64,000 bases of DNA from Mesostigma viride (lineage: Eukaryota > Streptophyta > Mesostigmatophyceae > Mesostigmatales > Mesostigmataceae), in contig RPFO01000076.1 of the NCBI GenBank assembly GCA_009746045.1, forward strand, positions 3,974,920 through 4,038,919. Direction: 5' to 3'. The position numbers and the translations under genes are program-made. Shown piece after piece: positions 29,118 to 40,906 of this stretch (positions are counted from its first letter, which is position 1; each line of letters opens with the position of its first letter). The notes beneath the pieces are model-generated. The model made no database searches and was not told the DNA's origin. It worked only from the letters and a program-made list of their open reading frames with translations.

Positions 29118-32100
29118 CATGGCAACGGCCGCGCCCACGGCAATGGCCACGGCAACGGCCACAGCCATGGCGGCAGCAGCGGGGGGCGCGGCGGGCGCGG
29201 TGGTGGTCGCGGTGGTGGCGCAGGGGTCGGGCGTGGTCGCGGGCCGCCCTGCTCCGTCTGCGCCAAGCCTGGACATGACGCCGCCACCTGCTGGACTGCC
29301 CATCCCGCCCAGCGCCCTGCTCACCTCCGCGGTGACGGCGCCGGGCACGCCCATCACACCGACGCAGGCCTGCCTCCCTTGGAGACGACGTACGCGTTCC
29401 ACGTGGGTCGAGGCCCTTTGTGTGCTTCCCTGCGCGCCAACCCTTTAGGTGCTTCCCTGCGCGACGGTGTGCAGCCTCACGGGCAGGCCTCGCTTCGTCC
29501 AGTGCACGGCCTTGCGCCTTCCCCGTCCCGCTCGGGCAGTCGTCTCTCGGCACCCCGCCCCAGCACCTCCTCGGACTCGACGGCTGGTTCCTCAACCACC
29601 GCTCCTTCTGTGCTTCACACGGCCGCAACGGCCTCGGCTAGGTGTGCCCCGGAGTGGGTGGTTGACACGGGTGCCACGTACCACATGACGCCTCACCGGG
29701 CGGACTTTGGCGATGGATTTGATCCCGCCTTCCGGCTGCGCATCACCGGCTCGGGCGGCAATCTGCATGCGGGCGGCAGGGGCCCTCTGCTTCTCCGGCT
29801 CGGCACCCCGGACGTGCACCTCGGCCCAGCTTTGTATGTCCCAGGCCTTCAGGCCCGCCTACTCTCGGTGAGCCAGCTCTTTAAAGCCGGCCATGATGTG
29901 GACTTTAAGCACCTGCGCCTCACTTTGGGGACCCGCACGTTCCCCCTCGTGGAGTGTGACGGCATTTACTTGCTCCGCGGGGTGGCGCCCCATGCCCTCG
30001 CCACATCAGCCGCCCCCGTGGACCTGATGCAGTGGCACCTGCGCCTCGGACACGCTGGCGCGGATCGTATTGCTCGGCTAGCCGCCGACCCCGCCTCAAA
30101 CATGGTGACCCACGGTCCCAAGGCTCCCACGTGTCCTTCCTGCCCTGCCGGACACTTGCGGCGGAGCAGCTTTCCCCCCAGCACGACGCCACGCTGCGCG
30201 ACCCCTCGCCATCGCCTGCACTGCGACCTGCTAGGTCCCATGCGGACCCCTGCCGTGTTGGGGGACTGGCGGTATGTCCTGGGCATCACGGATGAAGCCA
30301 CTCGTTTTCACTGGGTTTACTTCTTGAAGACGAAGGACGCTGCCGTTGGGAGCCTGCGTCACTTCCTGGCCACGGAGATCAAGCCGTTCCGGGCGTCCGC
30401 GGCCACGGCGCCTGTGGAGCTTCGCTCCGACCAAGACGCGGTTTTCACTGGCCAGGACTGGCGCGCCGTCTGCGCCGAGTATGGCGTGCGGCAAGAGTTC
30501 TCGTCCCCCTATACGCCGGAGCAGAACGGCGTGGCGGAGCGATTCTGGGGCGTCGCAGTTAGCATGACCAGGAGCATGCTGGCGCATGCTGGCCTCGGCA
30601 AGGAGTTCTGGGCTCTAGCCTTTGCATGCGCCATCTACATCATCAACAGGCTGCCCTGCCGCAGCAACCCGGAGCACGCAACGCCCTACTTCCTCATGTA
30701 TGGGCGCCCTGCGGATTTATCCGGCATGCGTGTGTTTGGCTGCCCCTCCCACGTCTTGGTTGAGGGGGCAGCCCGTGAGAAGTTTGATTCTCGCGCTGAG
30801 GATGGCCTCTTCGTGGGATACAAGCTTGACTCCCCGGCCTACCTCGTATGGGTGCCCGACAAGGCGACGGGCGGCGGGCGTGTCATCGAGCGCAAGCACG
30901 TGCAGTTCGACGAGACGTGGCGCAACCGGGCCCCGCAGGCTGCGCAGTGGCTCCCGGCGGCCCCCTTTGCGGAGGCCGACCTCTTTCCCGCCGACATGCT
31001 GACTCCTGCCCCTTTGCAGTTACCCTCTGCCTCTGCCGAGGACTCTGGGGGGCCGGCAACGCCCTCCACTGCCTTGCCCGCAGGCCGTGAGGACAGCTAT
31101 GTCAGCATCGGGGGGACTCCTGAGCGTTTCGTTCTCCCCCCGGCCGCCGCTGCGGCCATCCAGGCACTTGTGCGGAACGGCCATGCTCCGACGGCTCCGG
31201 CTCCTGCCTCGGCGCCGACATCTTACCTCACCGTGTCAGATGCTCGACAGCATGCCCCTCTGTTGCGCGGACAGGCCTCTGGCCACTCGCGTTCTGCGGC
31301 GTCATATGAACACGCCGGGGCGGGGATGCCTCCGCCGCATTTGAGTACCTCGGTTGACCTGGAGAGCACGGCTGACAGCACCGGCTATTCTCCTCCGGCG
31401 TCCCCTGGTGCCTCTGCAGGTCTCCTCCCCGTGTGGGGTTCCCGTGGTGCTGCCTTGTGTGGCGACCTTTCTCATGGCAGTAACACCCCCGCTCCCCCTG
31501 GTTTCGGGGGCGATGATGTATTGGATGACGCACTTTCTTCCTGGCCGGATCAACCTGTCACCAAGGCTGCACGGATCCACGCGCATCACTCACTTGTCGC
31601 TGACCTGTGCTTCGCTGCTGCTTTTCATAGCCAGCCTGCGTCCGTGCCCTCCTCTCCCGCTGCCGCCCTTGCCTTGCCGGAATGGCGCACGGCCATGGAG
31701 AGTGAGCTGGCCAGCCTCCAGGAGCACCAGGTTTACGAGCTTCTGCATATGCGTGATCTTCCGCGCGGTGCCAAGCTCCTACCCACCAAGTGGGTCTTCG
31801 CCCAGAAAGCTGATGGGCGGTGCAAGGCCCGGTTTGTGTGCAAGGGGTTTGCACAGCGCGAGGGCATTGATTTCGGTGAGACTTTTGCTCCCACCGTCCG
31901 TGCTGCCACCGTGCGCCTGGGCTTGGCTCGTGCTGGCACTGCTGGCCACCCCATCCGGCAGCTGGATGTCCGCACCGCGTTCCTCTATGCTGAGTTGGAG
32001 GAGGACGTGTATGTCCTTCCCCCCAAGGGCTTTGAGGAGCGCGACCCCACTGGCCAAACGTACCTCTGGCGCCTCCGGCGGAGCCTCTATGGGCTCAAAC

Positions 32101-33155
32101 AGGCGCCCCGGAACTGGCACCACACGCTCCGGGACTACCTCATCCATGAGACTGGCGCTGTCCAGAGCACCACGGACACGTGTCTGTTCCTGTATGTTGG
32201 TGGTTTTGCCTTCGTCCATGTCGACGATCTCCTGGTCTCCCACTCCTCGGCGGAGTGGCTATCGCAGTGGACCCAACGGGTGTCCCAGCGCTTCCAGATC
32301 ACCGAGACGGATGCCCCCTCCCTCTTTCTGGGGGTCTCCCTGGTCCTCGACCCGCCGGCGCGCACAGTTTTTCTGCACCAAGGCCCGTATCTGGAGGCCC
32401 TCGCTGAGCGCTTTGGGGTCTCCCCACGGGCGGTGAAGACGCCCGTCGTCCCCAACACCCCCCGTGGTGAGGGGGGGCTTCTCAACGCGGACGACACTCG
32501 CGTCTACCAAGCGATCACCGGGGCACTCCTGTATGCGATGGGATGCACTCGGCCTGACCTGGCATTCGCAGTCAACCTGCTGACTCAGAATATGAAAAAC
32601 CCTACTGTAAGCGACCTTGGGCTGGCACGCCGGGTGCTTCAGTACGCGGTACACACCAAGGACCTGGGTCTGTCCTACTCGGGGCAGGGGGGGCTGGTGG
32701 CCTACTCGGATGCCGACTGGGCAAACGATCCTGTGGACCGCAAGTCAATCACTGGCAACGTGGTCATGTACCGCGGTGCTGCGGTGGAGTGGACCAGTCG
32801 CAAGCAGCCCACTCCAGCCCTGTCCACCTGTGAGGCCGAGTACATGGCCCTGTGCGGTGTCACGCAGCAGGTGGTCCCCCTTCTCACCATCACCAAGGAG
32901 TTGGGTGACCCGGCCTCAGGGCCAATTCAGGTGTTTTGCGACAACACTGGTGCTGTGGCTCTGTCACGAGACCCTGTTCACCCTCGGCGTACCAAGCACA
33001 TCGACGTCAAGTACCACTACATTCGCGCGAAGGTCGCGGATGGCACCGTTCAGGTGTCTCACCTTCCTGGGGCAGCGATGATCGCCGACATGCTCACCAA
33101 GGCACTACCTGAGCCACGTTTTGTGGAGCTCAGACACAAGTTGTTGGGTATTTGA
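28332..33155 (+). CDS. Copia Gag-Pol polyprotein
   Basis: 1,607 codons open without a stop. The listed first codon is a GTG inside Gag; the true start is probably 28,030. Domains by residue: Gag helical part 1-200; Asn/Gly repeat about 225-280; knuckle CSVCAKPGHDAATC 307-320; protease WVVDTGAT (Asp 445); integrase finger HLRLGH ... CPSC (569 on); integrase core with Asp 632 (CDLLGP), RSDQDAVF and EQNGVAER; RT from about 1,117 with QLDVRTAFLYAEL and VHVDDLLV (Asp 1,298-1,299); RNase H with SDADW (1,460), TCEAEY, CDNTGA and ADMLTK. The polyprotein makes particles, cuts itself, copies the RNA and integrates. The box is HVDD, with His in place of the common Tyr. Confidence 0.93.
28999..29185 (+). 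repeat. AACGGC-type coding repeat in Copia gag (Asn-Gly tract)
   Basis: Near-perfect GGCAAC hexanucleotide repeats encode a Gly-Asn run with Ser, Thr and His variants, just before the CCHC knuckle. Low-complexity linkers are common there and may aid RNA binding. Replication slippage probably varies its length. Confidence 0.85.
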
Positions 33156-33296
33156 GTTACTGGCAATTAGTGATGAGACAACATAAGGACACACTTGCTA
33201 GCCTGTGACACTGGTCCCATACTACAGTTCTTTTAGTGAACATTTGTTCTGGCTTGCTTGAGTTTGTTTTCCGGCCTGTGTGCCGAGTAAGGGGGG

Positions 33297-33728
33297 TGTC
33301 AGAAGTATCGACACACCTGCCTGAAACTAGTACTTATAGTTTAGTGCTAGCTCTGGACTACATGAACGGGCATGTGCCGCATGTTTAAGTTCTGTTCCAT
33401 AAGTGACCCAGTCATTCTGTGACTGACCTTGAACTTTGGTTGTGAATGGTTGGCTTGAGATCACGTTATGATTGTAACTGCCACACAGTCAGAAAAGAAC
33501 CGGTTTGGTGTGGCCACGTTGTAGGTAGATCATAACTGCTACCCAGTAGCTGAGCCTGGAATTGTTTAAAAGGCGAAGCTACGCACCTTGTTTGCCCTCT
33601 TAGTACCTCACACCTCACACACTCCTGTGGTGGAACTAGCAGCCGGCCAGCTGCCGACTGAGACTTATTTTTATCTGAGTGAAATAAAGTAAAACTTTGT
33701 GGCAAACATTGTTTTCTCACTACTAACA
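33297..33728 (+). repeat. 3' LTR of the Copia element
   Basis: 432 bp, the same sequence as the 5' LTR apart from one base near the right end. Directly preceded by AAGGGGGG and followed by the TSD AAAAG. Confidence 0.93.
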
Positions 33729-33733
33729 AAAAG

Positions 33734-35298
33734 TACCTATTTTGGTGGGAACGTTGCAATGCGTGCGTGTGTTCCCGCAAATTGCGGCTATGGGGTCGAG
33801 CCAGGTCCGAGGCTTGCCTGAACTATACAGGCGATCGTTTTGCCCCGGACCAAGACAGAATTATAGATCGATATCTAGAGCTTCCCCCCAAGCTGTTTTT
33901 GGGGGGCAGTCGCTTTTGATTCTCTAAAAAATTCTTTGATGAACGGAATTTGTCTAGTTTGCAGAAAAACGGGAGGCGACGTAGATTGCATGACCAGCCG
34001 GTATACTGCTCTGTGGTGCGCGCTTTTTTCTTGACATTAGCAACGGATACCGTGAGGGTGGGTATTGTTACGCTTTCGGGTTCAAGGGCGAGTTCTGGGT
34101 ACAAGTATTTTGGGCGGTTGGAAGCGTTAAGTATACCCAGTTTTTAGGTCGTCAGATCGTCGTTGCGCCTGGCGACGACGGCGGTGGGCGCGAGCCATAG
34201 ATTTCATTTGCCGCAAGGCTGGGTGCCGCCCGCGCGTCCCCATGCTTTCTTTTATAATTTTCGAGCCTTTCCGCGCATCTGGCCGGCTGGGAGCACGTCG
34301 AGAAGCCGTCTCCGGACATCATCCGCATCCGTTGCTTCATATAAATTGCGACAACACATGTCGTAGGTTGTTATTCGATTACATTGTATGATTTCGATTG
34401 TGTATTATGCCCAGCCCCTTCATTTTCATGCCGCTGTAGAATGGGGAGAGGCGAGTGTTAGCTGGCCACCGTTTTTTCCTTCCGTTCCGTCAATGCAAAG
34501 GTAATCGTTATCTGCATGGCCAACGCTGGCGTTAAAAGCAATGCCTTGCTTGCTATGGTAAGCGTAGTGTAGATAGTTTCTTGTTGCTGCCTTGTTGCTG
34601 AAAGTTTTTCCCAGGCTTTCTGGGATCTTGCCTATATGGTTTCTGACATATAACCCTTTTTCTAGAGGGAGCTAGGTAGAGGAGTTGACCTTGTCATGTT
34701 GGCATTCTGCTGCTGCGATAGCCTATTCGTCTTTGCAATACCTATAATGAGCCCTTTATATTGCATGCATGGCTCTAGTAAGGGTGCTAAAGCACCATGG
34801 TGTCACCTAAGCGTCCTACGAAGACCTAGGACCTTACTTGGCCACTGAAAACCTGTCCTTACCCTAGTTTGGCTTAGCTTGCTTTCCTTGTGCTCTGCCA
34901 AGTGCGATTGCTCGTATCGGGTTCCTGGCCGTCTGTCATAGCTTTCCGTGGGGTGGCCAAGCATGGGCAGCCCCGGGGTGGCTGCCACATGTTAGGGAGG
35001 TGTCCTATGGGTTTGGTGACCGCTTGTGGTCCTTGGAAGCATGATCTTTATGTCTCATTCTCTCGTGCATTGTAGTGGAGGGTTTTCCTTGGTTGCCGAT
35101 GCAGGACCCCCTGCACGTAACAATTCATAATTAAATAGGAAATGCGCACATATGGATGATGTTAAGCATTGGAACTCTCAAACACATCATAAATGATCAT
35201 GGTTCAAAGCCCCATATTTATTTTTTTGTGTGTGTGAGAGTTATTAACAGTATTGCACTGTCCTCAATTGAGGACAAAACTGTTGGGTGTCAGCCGGC
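33734..35298. other. Right part of the 8.15-kb insertion, no gene seen
   Basis: Short frames only. It contains the palindrome GTCCTCAATTGAGGAC at about 35,262-35,277, matching the left part at 27,169. Nothing identifies a transposase. Confidence 0.45.
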
Positions 35299-35593
35299 CT
35301 ATAGGTCGTAGGACCCTGAACGTACAAGTCTTGATATAATGTGCCGGTTCTCGTAGCTTCGGCACTAATATCTTAGTCACTCCGTGACCAAATCATGAGC
35401 CGTAACATGACACGTGCTCACTGCCCCAACACTGCATAATACTCTGCCGATATTCATTATGGCCAGAAATACGGCAGGCGGGTGCGATTAATAAGGACGC
35501 AACCCTAATACCTCCGTTTACAATGGATGGCCTATAGGAAATATATTAACGGCAGGCAGTTGGGCACACAGGGTGAAATTCACCTCTGACATC

Positions 35594-36026
35594 ATGGCTG
35601 GAATGTCAACCCAACCGAAGCTGAGCCATTCAGCTAGGATGTCTGCCTTGAGGCACTCTTCTGACCAGGCAGAATTCACAAAGTATTTGGAGTATAGGGG
35701 GAAAAGGAATGGGCAGGCAAAAGAAAGTCATACAAACAAAATAGATTCAATGGACGAAAATGAGAGGCTTGCACACGCAATTAAAAGGAGGGGGATCGTG
35801 AATAAGCATCGGGAAAACGAAAGTGAAGAGCGACATGCTGAAAGAAAGCAGGAGGCCAACATGGTGAAATCAATTCCTGTTCCTGAACGTCTTTGTTTTT
35901 TTTTGGATCAGGTCATTCAGTCCGAGACCAACCCTACTCGGAAGGCCTTACTACAATCAGTCAGGGATCTGGGATATGTTAAGATTGCGGGGTATAAATA
36001 CATTGACAAAAGGACTGTTGATCTGC
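35594..36026 (+). pseudogene. Probable 2OG-Fe(II) oxygenase gene, N-terminal segment
   Basis: The ATG lies inside the TSD TCATG, so the LTR element landed on the start codon and the promoter is now about 10 kb upstream, left of 25,278. The segment encodes a charged Lys/Glu-rich N-terminus and then a segment with DLGYVKIAGYK, like the start of phytanoyl-CoA dioxygenase-type folds. It is cut at the TTAA 36,027-36,030. The same frame resumes at 45,854 (CTT AAG GAG). No function can be shown beyond the fold guess. Confidence 0.5.
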
Positions 36027-37802
36027 TTAACATAGTCCGGAAACAGTGCGATATATCGCACTGTTTGACTCCCGGTGGCGCGGCGCTCAATTCCAAGAGC
36101 GCCGCGCCACCTGTGACGGATGTCAGTGGTCCGATGGGTCTGGGAACACTTAACGACGAAGGTGATGCATAGGTTTGGGGGTAATATTCGCCATAGCCTG
36201 GTAAATACAACGTGTATTGAGAAAGTATCACGTGACTTTGGCGGGAAATTTTCACTCGCGCGCGCGCGTAACGAGATATGGCTGCTAGCGTGCCCTTATC
36301 AAGGAAATTTTGCGTCTCGCGGCTTGTAATGGTTCAGAATGTTGCTCAGAATGATGATGCGTGATTTTCGTAGGTCAGGGGTGGTGTAACAGTATTTTCT
36401 GACAGCGTGTATACTGTTACATCCAAGTACGCGAACTTGGCGTTCAGCGTTCAGTGTAATCTGACTGATGTCATATAGGATCTTTCTGACGTAAGGGGTG
36501 TAAAGCATTGCATTACCGAAAGAGGCAACATTCGTTTCCCTTGAAAATTCAAGTACAACGGACGGCGCGCAAATTTCAGCGTACGGACTGATCCAGGACC
36601 GGATCGAACAGACCCGATCTGCCCAAATCTGCCCAAATCTTTCACTTCACGAGTCACTACCGGATCTGTACGGCACCTGCGGGCCGACTTCCTGATTCCG
36701 TGGACTCCGAGCATAGAACATTTTTTTCTGAGACGGCAGGCTTAGTCTTTAAATTAGACCAACCTCGGGCAGTGTTTGATGGCATGGAAGCTCTTGCTGT
36801 CGTTTAAACGGCGCTGTCAATCAAGTCTGTTGGTTTTTAATTTTGACAGGACTCGCCCAGCATGTTTTCCGCATGTTTTTAGCTCCAGGAGTTATAACAG
36901 CTGTAATATCACCAGTGGAATGCGGGAGGGGAGGTCGGGCTTAAGGAAAACTTTCTTTCGTTGTCATGCCACCATTCAAGCTCCGCGGTTACATGCACGA
37001 CAGTGTAAGGCCCCTTCAAGAGAAGTTTCTGCGATCATAGACCGATAGTGCGCCACCGGTAGTGGTAGAGAAATTTCATGCGTTTCTTGGAACGCCTATA
37101 GGCTTAATGACGGCTAGGCAAACGAGCTACTATCTCGCCCCGGCTAATCTATGAAACGTAAGTGTGCCGCCTTTCCCGTGCGCAAGTGTGGGGATCTCAG
37201 CGGGTCATTCGTTGTCACGTTTACGAAGCGTCTACCCATGTGTTCCATGGCAAACGCGGTGTGCCTGGCATCCGCAATGTGCTCTGAGCATGGGTGTGTT
37301 CGGCATTGGTCTCGGCCGCAGCTTGTCAGGCCCTGGGTCGCGATGCACGAAGCACGGTGTGTGTGTGTGTGTGTGTGTGCGCGTGTGTATGACTCTTTGT
37401 GTCCGTAGCCAGTGTTGCCGCTTTAGTTCTGATGTATGACTTGCATCGCAGCACTTTGATATCAACACGGCTCACATTACCAGATTACTAGCAACACTGG
37501 TTACATGTTGCAAACTGCAGTGGTATACAAATAATATTACAAATGCAAATAATCTGTACATAATAATATACAAAAGAGATGTCAATAATCTGCATTGAAG
37601 AAGATGCAGGTGTTTGACTGTGCATGGAGGCAAGAGCTGCTTGTTGATAGCAGCCACCGCCATGGGCTATGTTGTGTCGCTTTCACATATATTTGCCCAT
37701 CGTCGTTTTCTTCAGCGCTGTAGTGCATGATGGCAGTGCCACAACAATCCATGCCAATGATTTGTCATGATGGGAGGAAAGGATGACAATTCTACCTGGC
37801 TG

Positions 37803-38287
37803 CTGCTTATTGACGTTTCGGTGGCGCGGCCCTTGGCTCTTAGCCACGTGGCTGGGGCCTCCCTCACGGCAGGTTACACGGCGGACCGGGCGGAGCGGGC
37901 CAAGCTCGGACCTGGCCTACGGCGACGTCGGGCACCATCGTGTGGTGCCCTTTGTCCTGGAGGAGTTTGGGGCCATGGGGCCCCTGACCTCCGCCTTCTT
38001 CAAGGAGTGTTGCCGGCTCCGGGAGGACCGGCTGGACCTGGAGGGCCAGCGGGCCCCATGGTCGGCGCGGACCTGGACATCATATTGGCGTCAGCGCTTG
38101 TCGGTGGCGCTGACTCGGGCCATGGCTGACATCATGCTCCGCCGTACGCGGGCTGATTTTGCGGTGCAGCAGGGCTATTAGGTTCCTCCCGTTAGGCGTT
38201 TCCATTGGTCTTATCGTAGTATAGAGCTTTGACATGGCTCTGTATATAGGTTTATAGCTGGGCGTTTGCTTTGGTTTGAGTGATTTC
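37803..38287 (+). mobile_element. 5'-truncated LINE fragment with 14-bp TSD
   Basis: 485 bp flanked by ATTCTACCTGGCTG (37,789-37,802 and 38,288-38,301). Frames across a shift near 37,915 encode the C-terminus of a non-LTR retrotransposon ORF2: LLIDVSVARPLALSHVA, then VPFVLEEFGAMGPLTSAFF and YWRQRLSVALTRAMAD, ending at 38,181. Long TSDs and 5' truncation are typical of target-primed reverse transcription. There is no poly-A tail. Confidence 0.75.
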
Positions 38288-38443
38288 ATTCTACCTGGCT
38301 GTTTGACACGTGCATGCTTGACTCGCTCACCCAGCCACTCCCTCCCTCACGCACCCACGCAAGCAAGCACACCCACATCCACACTGTCCCACGCACCCAA
38401 GCACGCACACCCACCCACCCAGACAGCCAGACACACACACATG

Positions 38444-38453
38444 TCTCTCTGTG

Positions 38454-38541
<88 letters not shown>

Positions 38542-39244
38542 CACCCACCCACCCACCCACCCACCCACCCACCCACCCACCTGCACCCACCCACCCACCC
38601 ACCCACCCACCCACCCACCCACCCACCCACCCACCCACCCACCCACCCACCCACCCACCCACCCACCCACCCACCCACCCACCCACCCACCCACCCACCC
38701 ACCCACCCACCCATCCACCCACCCACCCACCCACCCACCCACCCATCCACCCACCTGCACCCACCCACCCACCTGCACCCACCCACCCACCTGCACCCAC
38801 CCACCCACCCACCCACCCACCCACCCACCCGCCCGCCCGCCCGCCCGCCCGCCCGCCCGCCCGCCCACCCACCCACCCACCCACCCACCCACCCACCCAC
38901 CTGCACCCACCCACCCACCTGCACCCACCCACCCACCTGCACCCACCCACCCACCTGCACCCACCCACCCACCTGCACCCACCCACCCACCTGCACCCAC
39001 CCACCCACCTGCACCCACCCACCCACCTGCACCCACCCACCCACCCACCCACCCACCCACCCACCCACCCACCCACCCACCCACCCACCCACCCACCCAC
39101 CCACCCACCCACCCACCCACCCACCCACCCACCCACCCACCCACCCACCCACCCACCCACCCACCCACCCACCCACCCACCCACCCACCCACCCACCCAC
39201 CCACCCACCCACCCACCCACCCACCCACCCACCCACCCACCCAT
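38444..39244. repeat. Compound microsatellite: (CT)n then (CCCA)n
   Basis: A (CT)n run of about 38,444-38,537 is followed by about 700 bp of CCCA repeats to 39,244. Inside are a CCCG block (about 38,830-38,870) and evenly spaced CTGC-ACCC interruptions (about 38,755-38,800 and 38,900-39,030) that make a higher-order unit. The long open frames through it on both strands (Pro-Thr-His or Gly-Trp-Val repeats) are side effects of the tetranucleotide and not genes. Confidence 0.95.
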
Positions 39245-39259
39245 CCATCAAACATGCAT

Positions 39260-40906
39260 GCACGTCTAGTGTCTCTCCATTTGAGCACCTGTCCTTACAC
39301 CCCCGCAGTGGCAGCCAAGCGAGGAAGCAACCAAGGGACCAAGCGAACCCCCCAACTGCCCGACATCACCGGAATGTACCGTCCGGAATGTTCGTATGGC
39401 ACGTTAATTGCACAAATACCTGCCCCACATTTTCTTCAACGCTATATAATGCATTATCGCAGTGCCACAACAATCTGGGCTCTGAGATATTGAATCATAC
39501 GGGGGGGGGAAGATGACAGGCATACCTGGATGTTTCACACGTGCATGCCTGAACGGCACATGGATTATGAAACAAATTGAAAGCACGGGCGCACAACATC
39601 AACCAATATCATAACTTATTTTACTGTACAAGGTAAGGTTCATTGGTACCACATGCATCACTGGACAACTTGGGAGTTGGGTTTGATATGGCCTGCAGGC
39701 TATCTATTGTGAAAACTGCAAGGCATGCTGGTATGGCTACTAAGTGGAACACCATGAATGGAATCCCTAGGAACACCAAGCCTAGTAATGTAAATTACAG
39801 GTGGCACAACTGGCACACACCACATCGTGGCAAATATAAGCCTGGACTGCAACAGATGATGGCATTTTCCTGTTATGGCATGGTCGATCAGAGGGAATTT
39901 TCAACTTTTAATGCCGATGGACAATGTGAAAGTTATTCCACATAGGGCGGCCCGGCACTCAGCTGCTAACGTCTAGCTGACAACAAGCTTCACGGCTGAA
40001 TCAGGGATGCAGCGTCCACTATTAAACCAAGGCATATGAAAAAAAATTCCTGCACAACGTCGGCTTACCGATGGTTGTGGTTAGCATGCGTGAACAAGAA
40101 GATTGTGTGGTTTGTACGCCAGTCTGATCCGGCGACATGGCAGTGGCTGCCGGCCAGCACATGCGCATGCCATTCGACATGCTGAATGGGGGGCTGTGCG
40201 TTAAAATCAAAATGAACATGACAAACATCTCATGTAAGAAATTTATATACAGCTTTCTGTCTCAAGCCAAAAAAGGGTGTGTCGTCATGCAATATATCAG
40301 TCCTGCCAGCCATAAACCTTAACTCCTAATCTGGAATTCACAATTGGCTTGTTTGAATCACACGCATAAACAAAGTAGTCGACACATGTCTACGGAAGCG
40401 GCATTTTGAACGTGAGATTGGATTGATTTGCCGTTTGGTTAGTAAGTTTCCCAGACTGCCATCGCTAGCAAATTTACCATGGCTAGCAGGTGCTGAGGTG
40501 CATTTTTTTGCATAGGCAAGAACGGGACCATTTTTCTTTAGTCTAGCGCAAAAAAGGCTAAGCATGGGCGGGTCGACATGGCGTCGCATGGGCCGTGAGG
40601 CCGGACTTGACCGGACGATAGTGTTGTACTAGTTCAGGCTGAAAATGATTCCACCGTTTTCCTTTTCTGATTCCACCGTTTTTCCTTTCCGATTCCTTGG
40701 ATGAAATCTGGCCGAATCAGACAGAATAGTTCCTGCGGTGCCAAAAGGGCGGTACGTTAGGAAAATGTGTGGCTGGAGTTTGTGCGAAGGGTAACTACTT
40801 TGACTGGTGCGCACTTGAAACTAGTCGGCATTGCTAGATGCCGCGGGGGTACACTCCAACTTGAAAGCCGGACGTCTTGGGGGTCAAGGCTTGGCTTTCG
40901 GTAATG
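39260..40906. other. Right part of the TIR element, no gene seen
   Basis: A patch near 39,430-39,550 (CAGTGCCACAACAATC ... ACCTGG) is a diverged repeat of 37,720-37,805, so the microsatellite and LINE lie between two related segments. The 100-aa frame at 39,643-39,945 has no motif. Confidence 0.4.

Larger units (their letters stand above)
27351..33728 (+). mobile_element. Young, nearly intact Ty1/copia retrotransposon
   Basis: 6,378 bp, with 432-bp LTRs (TGTCAGAAG ... TAACA) and a perfect TSD AAAAG (27,346-27,350; 33,729-33,733). I found one difference between LTRs (CTCCTAACA vs CTACTAACA). A primer-binding site TGGCATCGGAGTGCGG follows the 5' LTR, similar to the initiator-Met tRNA complement used by many copia elements. 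A polypurine tract AAGGGGGG precedes the 3' LTR. The order is the standard Gag-PR-INT-RT-RH. Confidence 0.95.
27149..35298. mobile_element. 8.15-kb insertion in the LTR (1.77 kb without the Copia)
   Basis: It splits the second LTR after CTAT, which is repeated at 35,299-35,302 (4-bp TSD). The ends are TGCCCC and CCGGC, with no obvious terminal inverted repeat. Both ends carry the 16-bp palindrome GTCCTCAATTGAGGAC (about 27,169 and 35,262) just inside. A Copia element fills 27,351-33,728. The remainder, 27,149-27,350 and 33,734-35,298, has no recognised ORF. The class is unknown; a non-autonomous DNA transposon is likeliest. Confidence 0.55.
25283..35591 (-). mobile_element. Non-coding LTR retrotransposon (minus strand) with nested insertions
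   Basis: Two 641-bp LTRs (25,283-25,923; 26,797-27,148 continued at 35,303-35,591) have canonical inverted ends TGTCAGA/TCTGACA and a 5-bp TSD TCATG (25,278-25,282; 35,592-35,596). Read on the minus strand, AAGGGGGG directly precedes the LTR start, the same polypurine tract as in the Copia at 27,351, which fixes the orientation. The internal region (25,924-26,796, 873 bp) encodes no pol domain, so the element depends on proteins made elsewhere. The two LTRs look identical. Confidence 0.85.

Noticed and set aside
28679-29628. Minus-strand ORFs opposite the Copia gag
   Set aside because: They are shadows of the GGCAAC repeat and GC-rich gag. The plus strand has clear Gag-Pol domains.
37360-37388. 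Short GT/GC repeat as a regulatory or Z-DNA element
   Set aside because: Too short and isolated to call more than a simple repeat.
38276-39516. Long ORFs of Pro-Thr-His or Gly-Trp-Val repeats on both strands
   Set aside because: They are produced by the CCCA tetranucleotide, which is open in all frames. No start context and no non-repeat domain support a protein.
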